Source of the DNA: JAVVEG01 sp041689205
GTDB lineage: Bacteria; Pseudomonadota; Gammaproteobacteria; Pseudomonadales; Pseudohongiellaceae
Length of the DNA: 6,133 bases
NCBI GenBank assembly: GCA_041689205.1
Contig: JBDNGQ010000284.1
Location: forward strand, 1 to 6,133
Direction of reading: 5' to 3'
Both the position numbers and the translations under genes were made by a program. The notes beneath the pieces are model-generated. The model was given only the letters and a program-made list of their open reading frames with translations, ran no database searches and was not told where the DNA came from. Every line of letters begins with the position of its first letter. Within the stretch, counting starts at the first letter, position 1. This document shows, piece by piece, positions 5,780 through 6,133 of the stretch.

Positions 5780-6079
5780 CTATTTTAAGTGGCGCTGAGG
5801 GTCTTGGCGCCCATGCAGTACACGAACGATTTCAACCTGGTTGGCGGTGACTCGATAAAATAAGGTATGACTTTGAATAGCCAGGCTTCTGGTGTTGGGC
5901 AGAAGATCCGGACGTTCAATGCCCATTAAGGGTTGCTCGGACAGCGACCAAAATTGATCTTTGATGGTTGCCAAATAGTTATCAGATTGAGCTTTCCCCC
6001 ACTGACGTAGTCCGTATTGGTAAATGTCCTTAAGGTCATTTTTGGCGGCAGGCGCAATGGCTAGCTGGAGAGCTGGCAT
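5780..6079 (-). CDS. ParE-family toxin (type II toxin-antitoxin)
   Basis: This 99-aa protein matches the ParE branch of the RelE/ParE superfamily along its whole length. It has the N-terminal strand LQLAIAPAAKNDLKDIYQYG (residues 4-23), the helical hairpin WGKAQSDNYLATIKDQFWSLSEQP (27-50) and RPDLLPNTRSLAIQSHTLFYRV (56-77). It ends with the hallmark IVRVLHGRQDPQRHL (84-98). ParE toxins typically act on DNA gyrase, whereas RelE relatives cleave mRNA; which applies here cannot be read from sequence. The start at 6079 is supported by a Shine-Dalgarno-like AAGGG inside the end of the upstream gene, about 11 bases before the ATG. The antitoxin stop codon lies five bases upstream, so the pair is a tightly coupled operon. 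The toxin appears intact. Confidence 0.93.
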   Translation of the reverse strand: MPALQLAIAPAAKNDLKDIYQYGLRQWGKAQSDNYLATIKDQFWSLSEQPLMGIERPDLLPNTRSLAIQSHTLFYRVTANQVEIVRVLHGRQDPQRHLK

Positions 6080-6084
6080 ATGGC

Positions 6085-6133
6085 TTAACCCTTAATGTCG
6101 TCAAACAACGAATCCAGAGCAGCTTTTGATTCA
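6085..6133 (-). CDS. antitoxin C-terminus (partial, partner of ParE-like toxin)
   Basis: Reading leftward from the window edge on the minus strand, the frame encodes ESKAALDSLFDDIKG and then stops with TAA at 6085-6087, five bases before the ParE-like toxin start. Position, spacing and the acidic amphipathic tail fit the toxin-binding C-terminus of a ParD-like or related antitoxin. The DNA-binding N-terminal domain, the start codon and the operon promoter lie outside the window, so the antitoxin family cannot be assigned. Confidence 0.7.
   Translation of the reverse strand, partial: ESKAALDSLFDDIKG

Overview
The window is about 50% GC and looks like an accessory stretch of a gammaproteobacterial chromosome. 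That assignment is an inference from the mix of a type I-E-like CRISPR repeat, a COG1373-type ATPase, RelE/ParE toxin-antitoxin pairs, and an amino-acid permease beside a penicillin-acylase remnant and a HisC-like aminotransferase. No rRNA, tRNA or taxonomic marker gene is present, so the assignment is tentative. Layout, left to right: (1) 97-612 is a CRISPR array of nine identical 28-bp repeats and eight 33-bp spacers. It lies in the usual I-E repeat orientation, with its probable leader at 1-96. No cas gene is in the window; if present they should lie off the left edge. (2) 735-977 is a small unrecognised ORF on the + strand. (3) 1122-2519 is a complete AAA-type ATPase with a DUF4143-like C-terminal region that carries a nuclease-fold-like D..ExK signature. 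A hairpin plus T-tract follows it. (4) 2598-3078 on the - strand is a complete type II toxin-antitoxin operon (ribbon-helix-helix antitoxin, then RelE-family toxin). A perfect 10+2+10 palindrome at 3130-3151 upstream of it is a good candidate autoregulatory operator. (5) 3221-4666 on the + strand is an APC-superfamily amino-acid permease. Directly behind its stop lies a short decayed piece that reads like the N-terminus of a penicillin-acylase-family enzyme. (6) 4785-5639 on the - strand is a PLP-dependent, HisC-like aminotransferase that lacks its first 80-100 residues. The missing part is replaced by unrelated DNA that reads as a 39-codon orphan C-terminal fragment on the opposite strand (5642-5761). 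(7) 5780-6133 on the - strand is a second toxin-antitoxin pair: a complete ParE-like toxin and the last 15 codons of its antitoxin, cut by the window edge. Taken together, the window shows defence and stability functions (CRISPR, two toxin-antitoxin pairs, an ATPase of the kind often found in variable regions) around a metabolic cluster (permease, acylase remnant, truncated aminotransferase) that seems to have been eroded by deletions or rearrangements. No transposase or integrase is visible. I see no convincing wholly new system. The items most worth a second look are the CRISPR array with its biased first spacer base, the small array-adjacent ORF, the toxin-antitoxin operator, and the two rearrangement scars around the aminotransferase.
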